Counted from the stretch's first letter, positions 38,658-50,278 are shown. The stretch: DNA of 64,000 nucleotides from Torreya grandis (GCA_037957365.1 JARHVA010005487.1:1070501-1134500); one strand, 5' to 3'. Notes: generated by a model from the sequence alone, not told the origin. Numbers and translations: made by a program.

Positions 38658-41220
38658 ATGGCAAGTCAATAGAAGTAGGGTTTCTCTACAAATCAATCAC
38701 CATTGTTTAATGGGTCAAATTATACTTTCTAGAGTGTAAAGATGAGGACAATACATCATGTCTCTAAGGTTTGATACTTTAAATTCTATCATAGAAGGTT
38801 ATACTACACCATCTACTCCTTAAACTAGTGCTATTAATAAGAAGTCAAGTGAGAATAATTCTAAAGCTATGAATGCTATCATTTGTGGTTTATTTGAGGC
38901 TGAGTTCACCAAAGTGATCCAATACATGTATACCAAGGAAATTTTGGACAAATTATAGACTATTTATGAAGGAGACTCAAAGGTAAAATTAGATAAATTA
39001 TAGACCTACCAAAGGCAATTTAAAGGTCTCAAAATAAAGGAATAAGATACTGTGGCATTCTATCTTATAAGGATTGATGAGGTAGTAAAAATTATCATAG
39101 GTTTTGGAGAGGTGATTTATGAATCTATTGTAGTACAAAAGGTATTAGAGACTCTTACAATCAAGTCTGATTCAAAAGTTTTTGCTGTAAAAGAAAGTCA
39201 CGATCTCACTCAATTGAAGATAGATTAATTGCATGGCATCCTTACTACCTATGAGATGAGAGTTGATGAGGATAGACCTCCTAAGAAGGAAGTATCCTTC
39301 AAAGTGATAAAGGAGACAAAAGCTAAGAAGAATAGGTTAAGTCTTAAAGATTTTAATCTTAATGAAGATCAAATTGAAACAATTATTTCAAGAAGATTGA
39401 ATGTAATATTAGGTAAGTATGAAGGAAAACTTCCTTTTCAATGTTTTTCATGTGGTAAAGTTGGTCATTTTGTAGCTAATTATCCAAACAAGTTTGAACT
39501 CAAAGAAGCTTATAAATACTTTGATGAGGATGAACACAAGAAATCTAAGGGTCCTAATGAGTACAAAAAGTTTTTTAGTAAGAAAAATGGAAATAAGGAA
39601 TAATAAAAAGGTAGTAAGAGCCTTTACCATGAAGAAGATAATAACTCATCTATAGAATAAGAAGTAAACACATCTGATAATGATGATTCTTTTCATAATG
39701 AGGACAAGGAGACATTGATCATGGCTTTTAGTGATGATGAAGGTGAATTTTATTTAAGTATAGATTTATTTGATAGAGATAGCTTAGAGGAAGAAGATGA
39801 GAAATTAAATCTAGAAGATAAATATATAGATACTATGGAAGAAATGAAGATACTACAAAAAAGAATAAAAAACAAGATTTTTTCATCAAATCCTATGAGG
39901 AGAAAATTAGAATTTTTGAAGGAGGGTTGAGTAATGAAGTTAAGGATCATTATGAGATCACACAACATCTTGAAACTCAAGTTTGTATTCTTAATAAAGA
40001 AGTAAAGATTAAGGATAAAGAGTGTATCATGTATCAATAAGAGATAGAGTCTTTATAGATGATACTAAATCAAGTTATGAACAAAGATATAACTAATGAT
40101 TTAGATAATAAGGATGAATTGATGAATGATCTTGATGATATAAAGATTAATAAAAAAAATAAAATGAATATTATGTCACAAATAAAGGACTATGAAGATA
40201 AATTTAGTGTGTTTGAAGCAAGAATGAATGATGACACCAGGGAACATGAAGATACTGTCAAGCATCTCAATAGTCAATTAGAAACTATGTCTATAATCCT
40301 AAAAGCCAATGAAGATGAGTTATTAAGGCATGTAATTTAATTTGAATCATTAAAATATAAGTTAGACTAGACATCTTGCAAGGTGAAGCTATTTGTGAAG
40401 TATGAAAAGAGCTCAAATGATCTTAACAATATTTTGAGTAGTCAAACACATGCTAGTGATAGATCTAGTCTTAAATACAAATAAAAAAAACATGTAACTC
40501 AAGATAAGATAAAATATTTTAATATCAATCATAAAAAAAAGAATTAAGGTATTGATAGAATAAATACAAATTAGATTAGACAACCAAATGCTAGGAGGTA
40601 TGCAAATTTCAATGGTCATTGTTGCTCTTGCAATCAGTTTGGTCATATGTCAAAATACTGTAAAAGATCCTCAAGGAATGAATTTTCATGGAATTATGAG
40701 TAAAAAAATGAAAATAATTAAGATTATCATCACTTAATATATTCAAAGGTTCACAAGGAAACAATTACATCTTTTGTTACAAGTGTCAAGGATTTGGTCA
40801 TATTGTAAAGTTTTGTAATATCTTCATCAGGAGACCAAATGATTAAGTACATGAAATAATTTATGAAACTTAAAGGAATCATATTATATCTCAATCATAA
40901 GGTATTTATAATATGATAAAACTCATTTTATTCAAATGTCATGAGAGAGGTCACATAACAAGGTTCTACAAGAAATATCAGTATTCAACTTCAAAAAATT
41001 GTCAATCTTGTCATGAAGAGAAGGAGCCATAGTGAATGAAGGCCTAAGAAGGTAAATGAAAAATAGGATAAAAATGGATTTATTTCCATGAGAATAAAGA
41101 ACAAGTTCAAGTATCAAGGAACAAGAATTATTTTCCCAAATGGACAAGGAAATGAAGAAGGATCTTGAGATAAAAAAAAAGAATAAGGTTGAGAACTCAT
41201 TCAAAGTCAATCTAAAGATG
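38658..41220 (+). pseudogene. Ty1/copia gag with up to four CCHC knuckles (decayed)
   Basis: The reading starts at ATG 38658 (MASQ, then a stop). It continues FNGSNYTF, with a stop at the expected Trp, and SVKMRT, a copia gag N-terminus. 38880-39235 holds the copia-type gag block (AMNAIICGLFEAEF, KVKLDKL-TYQRQFKGLK, VVQKVLETL). An open segment, 39229-39603, carries HGILTTYEMRV and knuckle 1, CFSCGKVGHFVANY (39442-39483), whose last Cys is Tyr. 39715-40340 is acidic and Lys-rich, probably coiled coil. Knuckle 2 is CCSCNQFGHMSKYC (40620-40661) and knuckle 3 CYKCQGFGHIVKFC (40775-40816), both intact. Knuckle 4 (40928-40969, LFKCHERGHITRFY) has lost its first and last Cys. Frames differ between knuckles 1, 2 and 3. 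Confidence 0.87.
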
Positions 41221-41900
41221 AAGAAGGACTAAAAGTCATATAAGAGCATGGAGATATGGGAGTATCTTTATTTTTAGGATATTTAGTCCCTTTATGACAA
41301 GTAAGTGTCTCTACTTGTGATTTTTAGGAGACATATTTCATGCATAGAATCAAGTGTGTGTGCTCTAGGTAATGATCATAATGTCAAATTAGTATAAAGG
41401 ACAAGAAAATCATTTGAAGATGTATTTGTATAAGGGGGAAATAAATAAGTTATCTTGAGTGGCTTGAATAAGATGTGCATGATGTGAGGGGGAGCATATG
41501 TGAAGATGCTTTAGTCATGATAGAAGTGTGAAGATGTCTGCTACAGTTGTGAATTCAAGAAGATTGATATGATGACTTGATCAAACCAAGTCATGTGTTT
41601 TGACAAGGTATTGAAACTTAATGCATGAGAAAAAAGAGATTATGAGTCTTATAGGTAGATAGGTCTAAGGATCAGATAAGCCCAAGTTTAGATTGGTATA
41701 TTTCAAAGAACAAATGACATGAGATGGAACTTGATGTTAGGGGGAGATTTTTAAGCTCTATGAGAAGTTTGTTAGGTCAATGATCAAGTTGACATATTGA
41801 GGAAGAGACCCTTTGTAATTAATGTCAAAGGGGGAGAAAGATTAGAATGAAGAAGTTCAAATGAGTAATAATTAATTCTAAGGGTGTTTTACCATAAATT
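41221..41900 (+). other. 3' untranslated region of the copia element
   Basis: This lies between gag and the polypurine tract. No protease, integrase, RT or RNase H motif was seen. It contains several G-runs followed by AG (GAGGGGGAGCA near 41490, AGGGGGAGAT near 41738, AAGGGGGAGAAA near 41830), resembling extra polypurine tracts. Confidence 0.6.
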
Positions 41901-41914
41901 ACAAAGGGGGAGAT
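41901..41914 (+). other. Polypurine tract of the copia element
   Basis: ACAAAGGGGGAGAT abuts the 3' LTR start, a typical plant copia polypurine tract. Confidence 0.92.
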
Positions 41915-43895
41915 TGTTGAGCATGGTCATTGATGTCAAAGAGAGTATGAGGTACTAGTGCATGAATGATAATTTTTTTTATGTTTTATAGTTTGAAAAG
42001 TATATGGTATATGTGTAGATTAGTAAGGATAAATAATAGGTTATTAGAAATCCATAGATGTCTCGGTGAAGTTATAATTTGTCATTTGATCATTTAGGAA
42101 GAGAAACATGCATCTTATAGCTTAAGATAAGCTAGACCATCAAAAAGTCAATAGTGGTCAAAGGTTTTCATGGACATGTTCTCTATAGTTCCAAAAAGAT
42201 ACCCTAAAGTTTTGGAATCTTGAAGTCTTTTCCTACTCAAGTTATAAACCTTAGAATTTTCTCTTTCAGATTGTGATGTACTAGAGACTGTTAAGTTTAA
42301 CTGCATTGAAATCTTGGGTAAACTAGTCAAGTAGATCTAATGGTGAGCATTTAAAAGATCTAATGATGAACATATAATATAAAAAATAAAGATCCAATAG
42401 TGAGCATATGATCATGCAGATAGAGATAAATGGAATGCATGAAGTTAATATGTCAAATTATGCTTAGAAGGCATACACGGCTACCAAGTGGTGGAAGTTC
42501 ATTGGAGACTGACTATAGGGTACATAGAGGGCATGTAGGGCTACCAAGTGGCTTGATTTTGAAAGCAAGGATCTAAGATAAATAGTGAGCGATGTAAATT
42601 AAAGACCAAGTTACTTCTAAGGAGATTGCTAGAGTGTGTTTGAGCAAGTTTCTATGGGACATGAAATGAAGACACGTGTCTACAATATTTTCATTTACCA
42701 GTGACTGTTGCTATTTGAAATTAACAAAGGAAAGACTAGGGCTGAGTATTTTTATTATATCTTTTGATCTAAGAGGAATTTTCTAATGGAGTAAAAAGAA
42801 AAGTTTAATAGGACTTCAAGATGCATCCATCAATGTTTATTATAAGGTATTAATGTTTTTAAAGTTGTAAATATTGATCTTCAAAGTTGAATGTTTATTC
42901 ATTCATGGTGTTACTATGTACAAGACTATTATCTAAGTAAATTGTGCTTTAGTAGAAGAGTGTTTTGGTAGGTGTATTCATTTGAAAATGTCTTATAGGT
43001 CATATGGAGTGGACCCATGCATTTGAAAGTGATCTTGTGTTATTATTTTTCTTGATGAAGTGCTAAAGGGGTAATAGGTCTTCATGAGACCTATAAGGGA
43101 TACTAAGGCCTAATTGAAAGGTGTAGTTACTTAAGTGTGACCTATGGATGCTATGGCCTACCTGTGATAATGAATTTAAGCTATGTATTAGCATGCTATA
43201 AGTTTTAAGAGTTAAGGCAAGTATTATGTTTGACCTATAAGTTGATATTCATGAAGACTCTATAAAGAGTGAAAGCTAAGGTAATGGTTTGTGTGACTAG
43301 ATTATGATGTGTTGAGAGAGTAGAAGATAGAGATGAAGGAAATAGATCAGAGGTAATGTGCTCAGTGGATGGATTAAAAAATAGATCAGATTGAGGATGA
43401 GTGGAGAAGCCTAGAGAGATCCAAAAGGGGTGTTTGGATGCATTAATTTTATGAATAAGTTTGAGTGTGTGAGTGTGTGAAGAGTTGAAAGAGAGGTGTT
43501 ATACATTATTTATCTAATCAGATTGAAATTTAATCAGAGTTATAGAGTTGTTGATTTCATAGGTGCTATGCAGGTGATTCATTTTTAGGGTTATGTGCTC
43601 CTTGTGAAGTGGGTGCTTCACAAAAAGGTCTCATGTTTGTGATCATCTTATAGGACAACTAGTCCATGTGTTTGTAGGCTTGAGAGTGGGTTTTATTCCC
43701 CATAAGGGTTTCCCATAAAATTCATTTATTGTGTGTTTGATCTTGAATCATATTTATTAATCCTTGTTATGGATATCTTGCATGCTTTATGAATGCTTAT
43801 GGTTATTTATTAAAAGTTTAAAAGGATTATAATTGAAGTTTGAAATATCTTGCATCACTAATTTAACCCCCCTCTTAGTGATTTTACCTCCAATA
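41915..43895 (+). repeat. 3' LTR of the copia element
   Basis: Begins TGTTGAGCATGG and ends CCTCCAATA. It aligns with 36571-38594 with small indels only; many of the differences are transitions. Confidence 0.9.
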
Positions 43896-45050
43896 ATATA
43901 TGATAAAATGGAAAGTACAACTATGATATATAATAAAATGATAATGAAAATAAAATACTTAGTTGGATTTGATGTTAATACATATTTAGAATTGGAACAT
44001 GTAGAAAGTAGACTATATTTGGTTTATAGATCAGTCACATAATTCTATAAATTATACCTATGTAGTGGAATGATTACATCAATGATTTTATCTAGATGGG
44101 ATGTAGGTATTTGATATGGAATACCTATTAAAACTAGATTTGACCACCTAGATTTTTATAGGTTCTACGTTACCTTTAGTCTCGTGCATTTTGATCTAAG
44201 TCATGGACTATCGCTCCTTATCAAATAAAAAAATAGTAGCTATTCATATTCATAGTAGTTGTGGAAAAAATGGGTTAGTGGGAACATGGTGTTGAGTTTC
44301 CCCAAATACCCCTCTGTTAATGAGTGATGCCTACATAGCTAATACTCTAAAGAGTGACTTAGACTTATGTAGTTCTGCCCTATGTGTTGGATTATGTGTG
44401 TATCATGCAATGTGCGATAAATACATAGAGTGACCTAGATTTTAACTTGGTAAATTTGGCTCATGGAATTCTCCTTGATTAATTTAGACTTGGAGATATG
44501 TTATCCCTATGAATAATATGGAAATATGAGAAAATAGGGAAGTTTTTCTCACTTGAGTGATTTTGATAGGTTTCCTTGTGAGTAGGTAAGAATTTACTAG
44601 GCCTCAAATGAATAAGGATTGATATTATATTTATACCAATACCTTTAGATAATATCTCATATTAAAGCACTTAGGATAACCTTTAGGTTACATTTCATTT
44701 GAGAATTAGATGAGTTTAGGGTACTAGACACTTGCATCAGAATGTGACACTTGTGTTGACATAGGAATTTGACTAGGATGTAAGTGTCTATCTAGTTGGA
44801 AAATAAGTGTAGGTATAAAACTTGCAAAGATGGAAGATAAGTAGAGTTATAACATTTTGGGTAAGATAAAAGGCTTGAATCATTAGGATAACTTTGGTCA
44901 TAATAAGAGATAATAAATTAGGTATAGAGAGATAGTATATGTGAGATTTTTGGCAACAAAAAAGGTCCATAAGCTAAAGGTAAATCCATGATATGTATTT
45001 TCCAAGTGTAAAATATTGAGATCCTATATAATTCAAAAATAGTGTATATA
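43896..45050 (-). repeat. 5' LTR of element C3, part 2
   Basis: After the target duplication ATATA (43896-43900) the sequence continues the C3 LTR, matching 30110-31288 through AATGGGTTAGTGGGAACATGG and ending AATAGTGTATATA. Sequence of the tandem array follows. Confidence 0.85.
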
Positions 45051-45055
45051 ATTTA

Positions 45056-45560
45056 GTTATTGCCTCATTTTTGGATTATTTGATATCATTTTTAAAATAT
45101 TCCCTTCTTGAGTTTATCTAACAATGATGTCCTTTGTGATTATCTAGTATCATTTTTATAGTCTTTTCCTCTTGGGTTTTTTCTAAAATTACCTCCTTTT
45201 TGGACTCTTTGATAGCTTATTTTAACAATCACCTTCTTATTGGATTTATTCAACCATTACCTCCTTTTTGGTATCTTTTGTAACTTATTTTTTTAGTCTC
45301 CTCCATATTAGGTTTATTTGGATACTACCTCATTTTTGGAGTCTTTGGTATCTTCTTTTTATAGTCTTGTACCTCTTGATTTTATGTGGACATTGCACCC
45401 ATTAGGTTTATTTGGACATTACCTCATTTTTAGAGTTTTGGTATCTTCTTTTTATAGTCTTGTACTTCTTGATTTTATGTGGCCATTGCAGTATCTTCAT
45501 TTTTACAATCACCTCCCTCTCAGGTTTGTTTTTCCATTGCCCCCTTTTTAGAATATTTGT
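45056..45560. repeat. Right part of the ~80-90 bp tandem array
   Basis: About six units with ATTACCTCCTTTTTGG, GGTATCTT, TTTTTATAGTCTT, CCTCTTGGGTTTATTT words. The best-matching neighbours are about 90 bp apart (45330-45420 and 45421-45495). It is homologous to 29761-29960 across element C3. The ORF at 45318-45551 is a by-product of the repeats. Confidence 0.78.
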
Positions 45561-45861
45561 TAACTTATTTACTTAAAAACATCAACCTCTTCAATGTTAT
45601 CATGCAATTTTAGTTTTTACCTCTTATTTTTACTTTAATTATTATAAGTTTTCCTTTTTCACATTTTGACACCTCTTGGTTTTTTATTTTGTGAATTGCA
45701 TGTTAAGATCTTTGGAATGTAGACACCCAAACTTTGTATCAAAGTTTTTTATAAAATATTTTTCATGTGAATTTACATGTATGGAATCACATTATGAGTG
45801 GGGAACTTATTGACACTACTGGGTTTATCATAAGGATCCTTGTTTCAATCTCTTTTGTCTC

Positions 45862-45899
<38 letters not shown>

Positions 45900-46341
45900 A
45901 GAACAATGATGGTAAACCCTAATTGTGTCAGTTATCAATAGAGTCTAATGTTACCAGTAGTGTCCTAACATGACTTATCAGTATATTTCAGGTTTGAAAC
46001 CCTTATGTCAATTTATTTTATCCTTTTTGATCTTGTTAGGTCAGATTGTGTGAAATAATATTTCCCTAACTCAAACTTGTGAGAACTATATATAAAATAC
46101 CTAAGAGCATTCTAAGGAAAAACATACATGAAAAGACAAGGCATACATAGATAAAATATACATCCAACTAATTGATATTCTAATTTACCATATATATGAT
46201 GTTTTAAAATGGAATATATTTGATTGCACACATTAATTTTATAATTTTAACGAAGGAAGGCCTAGTTGAAATTACATTTAGACTTACATTCACATGATTT
46301 AGCACACACACATTAGTCATAAAAATACATGTGGTTTGATC
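45561..46341. other. AT-rich intergenic flank of element G
   Basis: No gene seen. A TA microsatellite lies at 45867-45895. The sequence is the left half of the target of element G; 50279 onward is the right half. Confidence 0.6.
45867..45895. repeat. TA dinucleotide microsatellite
   Basis: About 14 uninterrupted TA units. Confidence 0.93.
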
Positions 46342-46346
46342 CCTCT
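46342..46346. repeat. Target-site duplication of element G (left)
   Basis: CCTCT, identical to 50274-50278 just outside the other LTR. A GC-containing 5-mer repeated at both ends is unlikely by chance in this AT-rich DNA. Confidence 0.8.
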
Positions 46347-47204
46347 TGTTGGAGGAGTATCCAAGTCCATAGGAAATATGTCATCAATAAAAAACATGAG
46401 TAGGTTAGTAGTAATAAGTGGTGGTGAATCATTTAGATGTTTTTATGGTGTACAATGTGTTTCCACGCATCAAGTTACTCTTGTTTGTTAACACAGGTTA
46501 TAGCTATTTTTTGTGGTTCTATAAGGATTATGATTCTTGGGGAAGTTGTTTTCTCACTACATATCATCAAAAAAACATAGTGGTAACCTACATTGAGTAT
46601 GTACCTTTGTTCAGACTTTAACTAGTAGTATAGTTTATCTTTATTCAATTTAGTGCTTGTCATAGTTTGCAGTAAGAATGAGGATATGGTTGACATTAGA
46701 GCTCACAGAGATATTAATACATCATATGGTTATTGTTATGGGTCATTGAAATTATATTGTGAATTTAATTATTTTAGTGCATCTTGATGTATTAGGAGCA
46801 TTTAAAATTTATGGACTTAGTGGGTTGTTAAGAGTAACTAGTGTAATTAGGTGGATCATGTGACTATAAAAATACCCCTATAATTATGAAAAGTCATTCA
46901 AAACCTATGAGGTGAAAATATAGAGTGTAATTATTAATGAAAATATTTAGCGAAGATCTATGTAAAAATATGGTGAAGGAATTTGTGTTGGATAATATTC
47001 CTATGAGGACTTGGGGGTAAAATTGTGGTGTTTATAATATTATAGGCTATGTGTGTGTACGCACACATGCACACATGTGATATTTCTTAGTTATCTATTA
47101 ATAAATAGAAAATTATTATTTTTATTATTCTATTACATTAATTTATTTTTGATTATAGGGTATACGGTATCTCTTCTTTAAGATTTGTAATTTTAATTGC
47201 ATTA
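46347..47204 (+). repeat. 5' LTR of element G
   Basis: Starts TGTTGGAGGAGTATCCAAGTCC and ends TTTTAATTGCATTA. It shares with 49447-50273 the blocks ACTTCTTGGGGAAGTT-like, TTATGGGTCATTGAAATTA, TGGGTTGTTAAGA and GGTGGATCATGTGACTATAA. Alignment is clear although the copies are well diverged. Confidence 0.83.
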
Positions 47205-47206
47205 TT

Positions 47207-47222
47207 TGGTAGGAAAGCAAGG
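47207..47222 (+). other. Primer-binding site of element G
   Basis: TGGTAGGAAAGCAAGG looks like the initiator-Met site TGGTATCAGAGC with two bases deleted and one changed. It starts two bases after the LTR. Confidence 0.6.
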
Positions 47223-49010
47223 AATAAACTATGGATTAAGAGATTGAGGATTTTGAGTTTTCCATATTTGAGAAGGTGGGTAGAGATTATAGGGTGAGTG
47301 AAGTGTATGTTTTGTGTAGGTTTGGAAGAGGTTAAATAATATAATTGAGATTGGTAGATTTGGGATTTGAGAAGTTAAGATGCCTCCATGAAAAGTGAGA
47401 AAAGTAGGCTTGATAGTAACAAATATGATTGGAAGACTTGATGAGATCATAAAAATGTTATGATTAATACAAATAAGGTTGGTTTTATTAGAGGAAGACA
47501 AAATAAAAGGATTCATCATGAGGGATGATGTGAGTGATGTAAATGTCAAATAAAAATAAGTGTGTGAATAAAAATCAAGATCAACACAAAAGCTACTAGA
47601 TGAGGATAAAGAGAGCATTATCAAATCCATATTGAATATTGGAAGAGAAAAATTGATGGATTTTTCATGTTTTTCAAGATCGTTGAACCCATAAGAGATA
47701 ATAGTTTGTCTTGCATAAATGGAGTAGTAATTTTGATTTGATAAAGTAATAAAGAAGTGAAAGGAAAATGTTCTATTGAAAAAAATTAATGGAAACATAG
47801 CTCTATGGTGGAATGAGTTACAACTCAAGTGTAATTGAATGGGTAATGGAAAAATTACCCACTAGGAGATAATGGTTATAAAGTTGAAAGGTAACTTTAT
47901 GCCTAGATACTATCAACTAGATTTACTGAAGAGATTGTAGAATCTATGAAAAAATGAGATAATAATGAAAGAGTATATAAATGAATTTTAAAATATTAAT
48001 ATTTGGTCTAGTCATAGTGATATGGACCAAGAAAAAGTGGCATGTTATATTAATGGACTTTAATGGTCTATCTAAGATGAGATCAACATAGTGAAAATGA
48101 AAATGGTAGATGAAGTGTATCAATATGCACTAAGAGTGGATGATAAATTATCATGAATATAGAGTAATAAAAGAACTAGAGGGAAGATTAGTGATGGAAA
48201 AGAACAACTAGTACTGTGTGAGTAAGAAAGTCATGAAGGTACAAATTTTACACAGATGCACAAAACTAGAGGAGGAACTTCTATGAGAAGAAGAGGTAGA
48301 GATGGAAGGTCTTAGAGACATGTTTCATGGGTATGGGGAAATTATACACCATGCATATGAGTGTTCTTATACACATTGATGTAAAGAAGAGGTGATATGT
48401 TAGAAATGGACACATCATACAAGAAGACATAGAATAAATGAAACATCATATAAATGAGCTTGAATAAAGAGAATTTATGTGTAATTTCTTTTAGATGAGA
48501 TTTATTATAAGTTTTTATATATGAAATGAATATGAAATATTTAAAGAGAGTTTGATTATATCTATAAGAGTCATAAAGTTCATAAGAAAGAGTGAAGAGG
48601 TGAGTCATAGAAGAAACTTTTCTAGACCAAGTACAAGACAAGGGGTAACTATTATGAAGTTGTGGTGGATTGTGTAAGTATGAACAATATGTATCTATAG
48701 TGATGGTTATGAAGTTGGATTTATAATGCAAGGCATGCCCAAATATTTATAGAGTGTCCTGGTTAGTAGAGGGTTAGGATAACACTGTGAAGTAAAATTA
48801 TGTAGTGGAGATGAATATTGGCACATACATGGATAATCTTATGTGTGACATCCTACAGATGGATGCATGCCATGTTTTGCTAGGAAATTATGGTCATATG
48901 ATCATAATATTCTATATGATTCAAGAGTAAACACTATATAAGTGGAAAATAATGGATGACTTCATATTATAAGTTCATTAAAGGATAAGGACATAGAGGT
49001 TACACATTAA
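47223..49010 (+). pseudogene. Element G: Ty3/gypsy gag and protease relic
   Basis: The N-terminal gag (47223-47780) is badly broken. At about 47800-48190 the gag core is legible: ALWWNELQ, then MVIKLKGNFMPRYYQLDLLKRL, EYINEF, EKVACYINGL, DEINIVKM and VDEVYQYALRVDDKL, the retrotransposon-gag block of plant Ty3/gypsy elements. 48230-48310 is Arg/Gly-rich. The protease C-terminus is seen at about 48845-48960 as CDILQMDACHVLLGNYGH, equivalent to the family's DACHLLLGRPW; its active site is not legible. The reading ends near 49010 with no polymerase. Many stops. The 199-codon minus-strand ORF at 47229-47828 is antisense to this gag and is not counted as a gene. Confidence 0.8.
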
Positions 49011-49446
49011 ATTCATTTGGTCACGTGTTGAAGCAAGAATGAAGAGAAGAAAATGTGTAAAAATATAAAGAGTGATTCCACATGAAGGAATGAGAAAGAT
49101 GGTGTAAAGGTGAAAAGTAATACCACATAAAATAAGTAAAGATAAAGTGTGAACCATGAAAAATCTCAATACATAGTGACACAATAAGAATGAAAATACG
49201 ATTGTGTAGCACAAACATAACAGGTTGACCAAGGGGAGTGGGGGATGGTGTATTAATCAAGAAAAGGGAGTTTTAAGGAGGATTATTTTTTACCCAGTTT
49301 GTCAACCATGTGTAATGGAAGGTGGGATTTATCCCACATAGCACAAGAGTGATCCAATTTATTTGTTAAAGTATTAAAGGGTGGTTCTATCACCTAGCTT
49401 TAATGTGTGAACACTATGATCACACATTTTTATTACCTAGGGTGTA
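49011..49446 (+). other. Element G: 3' internal sequence and purine run
   Basis: No coding domain. ACCAAGGGGAGTGGGGGATGG at about 49229-49249 has the look of a polypurine tract, followed by TGGTGTATTAATC, which could be a true LTR start. If so, the 5' LTR lacks its first ~200 bp. Confidence 0.5.
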
Positions 49447-50273
49447 TGATTTAGGATATTTTGAGTCCATAATTAATATTTAAATAACCATAAACATGAG
49501 TAGGTTAAAATTAATAAGTGTAGTGAAGTATTTAAATATTTTGATGGTTTGGTATGTGTTTCACTGCAAGTTCTAGTTCTTTTCTATCATTGTATAAGGA
49601 TGCATATACTTCTTGGGGAAGTTATTTTCTCACCACATCTCACTACATAGGCATAATGATAACATGAATTAAGCATCTATATTTGGTTCTGAATTCATCT
49701 AGTAGTACAATTTATCTTGAGTCAATTTAACACTTGAAAATAATTTATGGTAAGAATATAAGATCTATTCAAGGATATGGTTAAAATTATAACTCATAAA
49801 GATGTGTTATGGGTCATTGAAATTAGATTATACATTTAATGATTTAATGCATCTTAATATATTTGGAGCATTTAATATTCATGGCCATAGTGGGTTGTTA
49901 AGATAAATTAATGTAAATGGGTGGATCATGTGACTATAAAAATAGATCACTACATGTGAAAATGCAATCATAACCCATGAATTGAAATTATAGAGTTAAA
50001 ATACTAGTGAGAATAGTTAGCACAAATTTGTGTGAAAATCTATGGAAGAGATTTGGGTCAAATCATGTCCATATGAGGACTTAGGAGTAACACTATGATG
50101 TTTTTAAGCCTATAGGTTATGTGTATTTTAAGATAAATTTGGGTGTGTGATATTTATTAGTTTTTTATTAATAAAGATAATTTTATTGTTACTAATATAT
50201 TTTTGCATTAATTTATTATGGGTTATATGGTTAAGGCATATCTTCTTTGAGACCCCTAATTGTGACTACATCA
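49447..50273 (+). repeat. 3' LTR of element G
   Basis: The match to the 5' LTR starts at TGATTTAGGATATTTTGAGTCC and ends GACTACATCA, a proper CA end, followed by the duplicated CCTCT. Confidence 0.8.
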
Positions 50274-50278
50274 CCTCT
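50274..50278. repeat. Target-site duplication of element G (right)
   Basis: CCTCT, identical to 46342-46346. Confidence 0.8.

Larger units (their letters stand above)
36571..43895 (+). mobile_element. Ty1/copia gag-only (TR-GAG-like) retrotransposon
   Basis: Two ~2-kb LTRs, a Met-tRNA primer-binding site, a polypurine tract and a perfect 5-bp target duplication define the element. Its 3.3-kb interior holds a copia-type gag with CCHC knuckles and a coiled-coil region. No integrase, RT or RNase H motif was found between the last knuckle (40969) and the polypurine tract. Gag-only LTR elements have been described in plants as TR-GAGs. The LTRs appear about 85% identical by eye. It lies within the 5' LTR of C3, in opposite orientation to it. 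Confidence 0.9.
29961..45050 (-). mobile_element. Tat-like gag-protease LTR element C3, interrupted by a copia element
   Basis: Both LTRs are about 1.3 kb: 3' at 29961-31288, 5' at 36423-36570 plus 43896-45050. The interior (31289-36422) has, in minus orientation, a primer-binding site, gag, protease, a 2.6-kb non-coding spacer and a polypurine tract next to the 3' LTR. No RT, RNase H or integrase is present, so it was non-autonomous or lost its polymerase. The same tandem array flanks it on both sides. Flanking bases (ATTCT left, ATTTA right) do not give a clean duplication. The 7.3-kb copia insertion in its 5' LTR is younger. Confidence 0.8.
46347..50273 (+). mobile_element. Ty3/gypsy gag-protease element G, short internal region
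   Basis: LTRs of about 0.85 kb (46347-47204 and 49447-50273) surround a 2.2-kb interior with gag and the end of a protease. RT, RNase H and integrase are absent. A Met-tRNA-like primer-binding site follows the 5' LTR, and a 5-bp duplication CCTCT flanks the element. A purine run at 49232-49244 lies 200 bp upstream of where the 3' LTR match begins, so one or other LTR boundary may have been altered by a deletion. Confidence 0.82.

Noticed and set aside
39448..41210. Minus-strand ORFs at 39448-39630, 39750-40037, 40413-40646 and 40932-41210
   Set aside because: They are antisense shadows of the A/G-rich copia gag on the plus strand, which has clear CCHC knuckles.
45318..45551. 77-codon plus-strand ORF with an internal peptide repeat
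   Set aside because: It follows directly from the ~90-bp tandem array and has no start context or homology that would suggest a protein.
47229..47828. 199-codon ORF on the minus strand, the longest in the window
   Set aside because: It lies antisense to the gag of element G, and its right end overlaps the plus-strand motif ALWWNELQ. The minus-strand protein is low in complexity (Ser, Ile, Phe, Leu) with no domain.
48342..49260. Minus-strand ORFs of 129, 84 and 79 codons in element G
   Set aside because: Hydrophobic antisense readings of AT-rich internal sequence; the plus strand carries the protease remnant and the element's signals.
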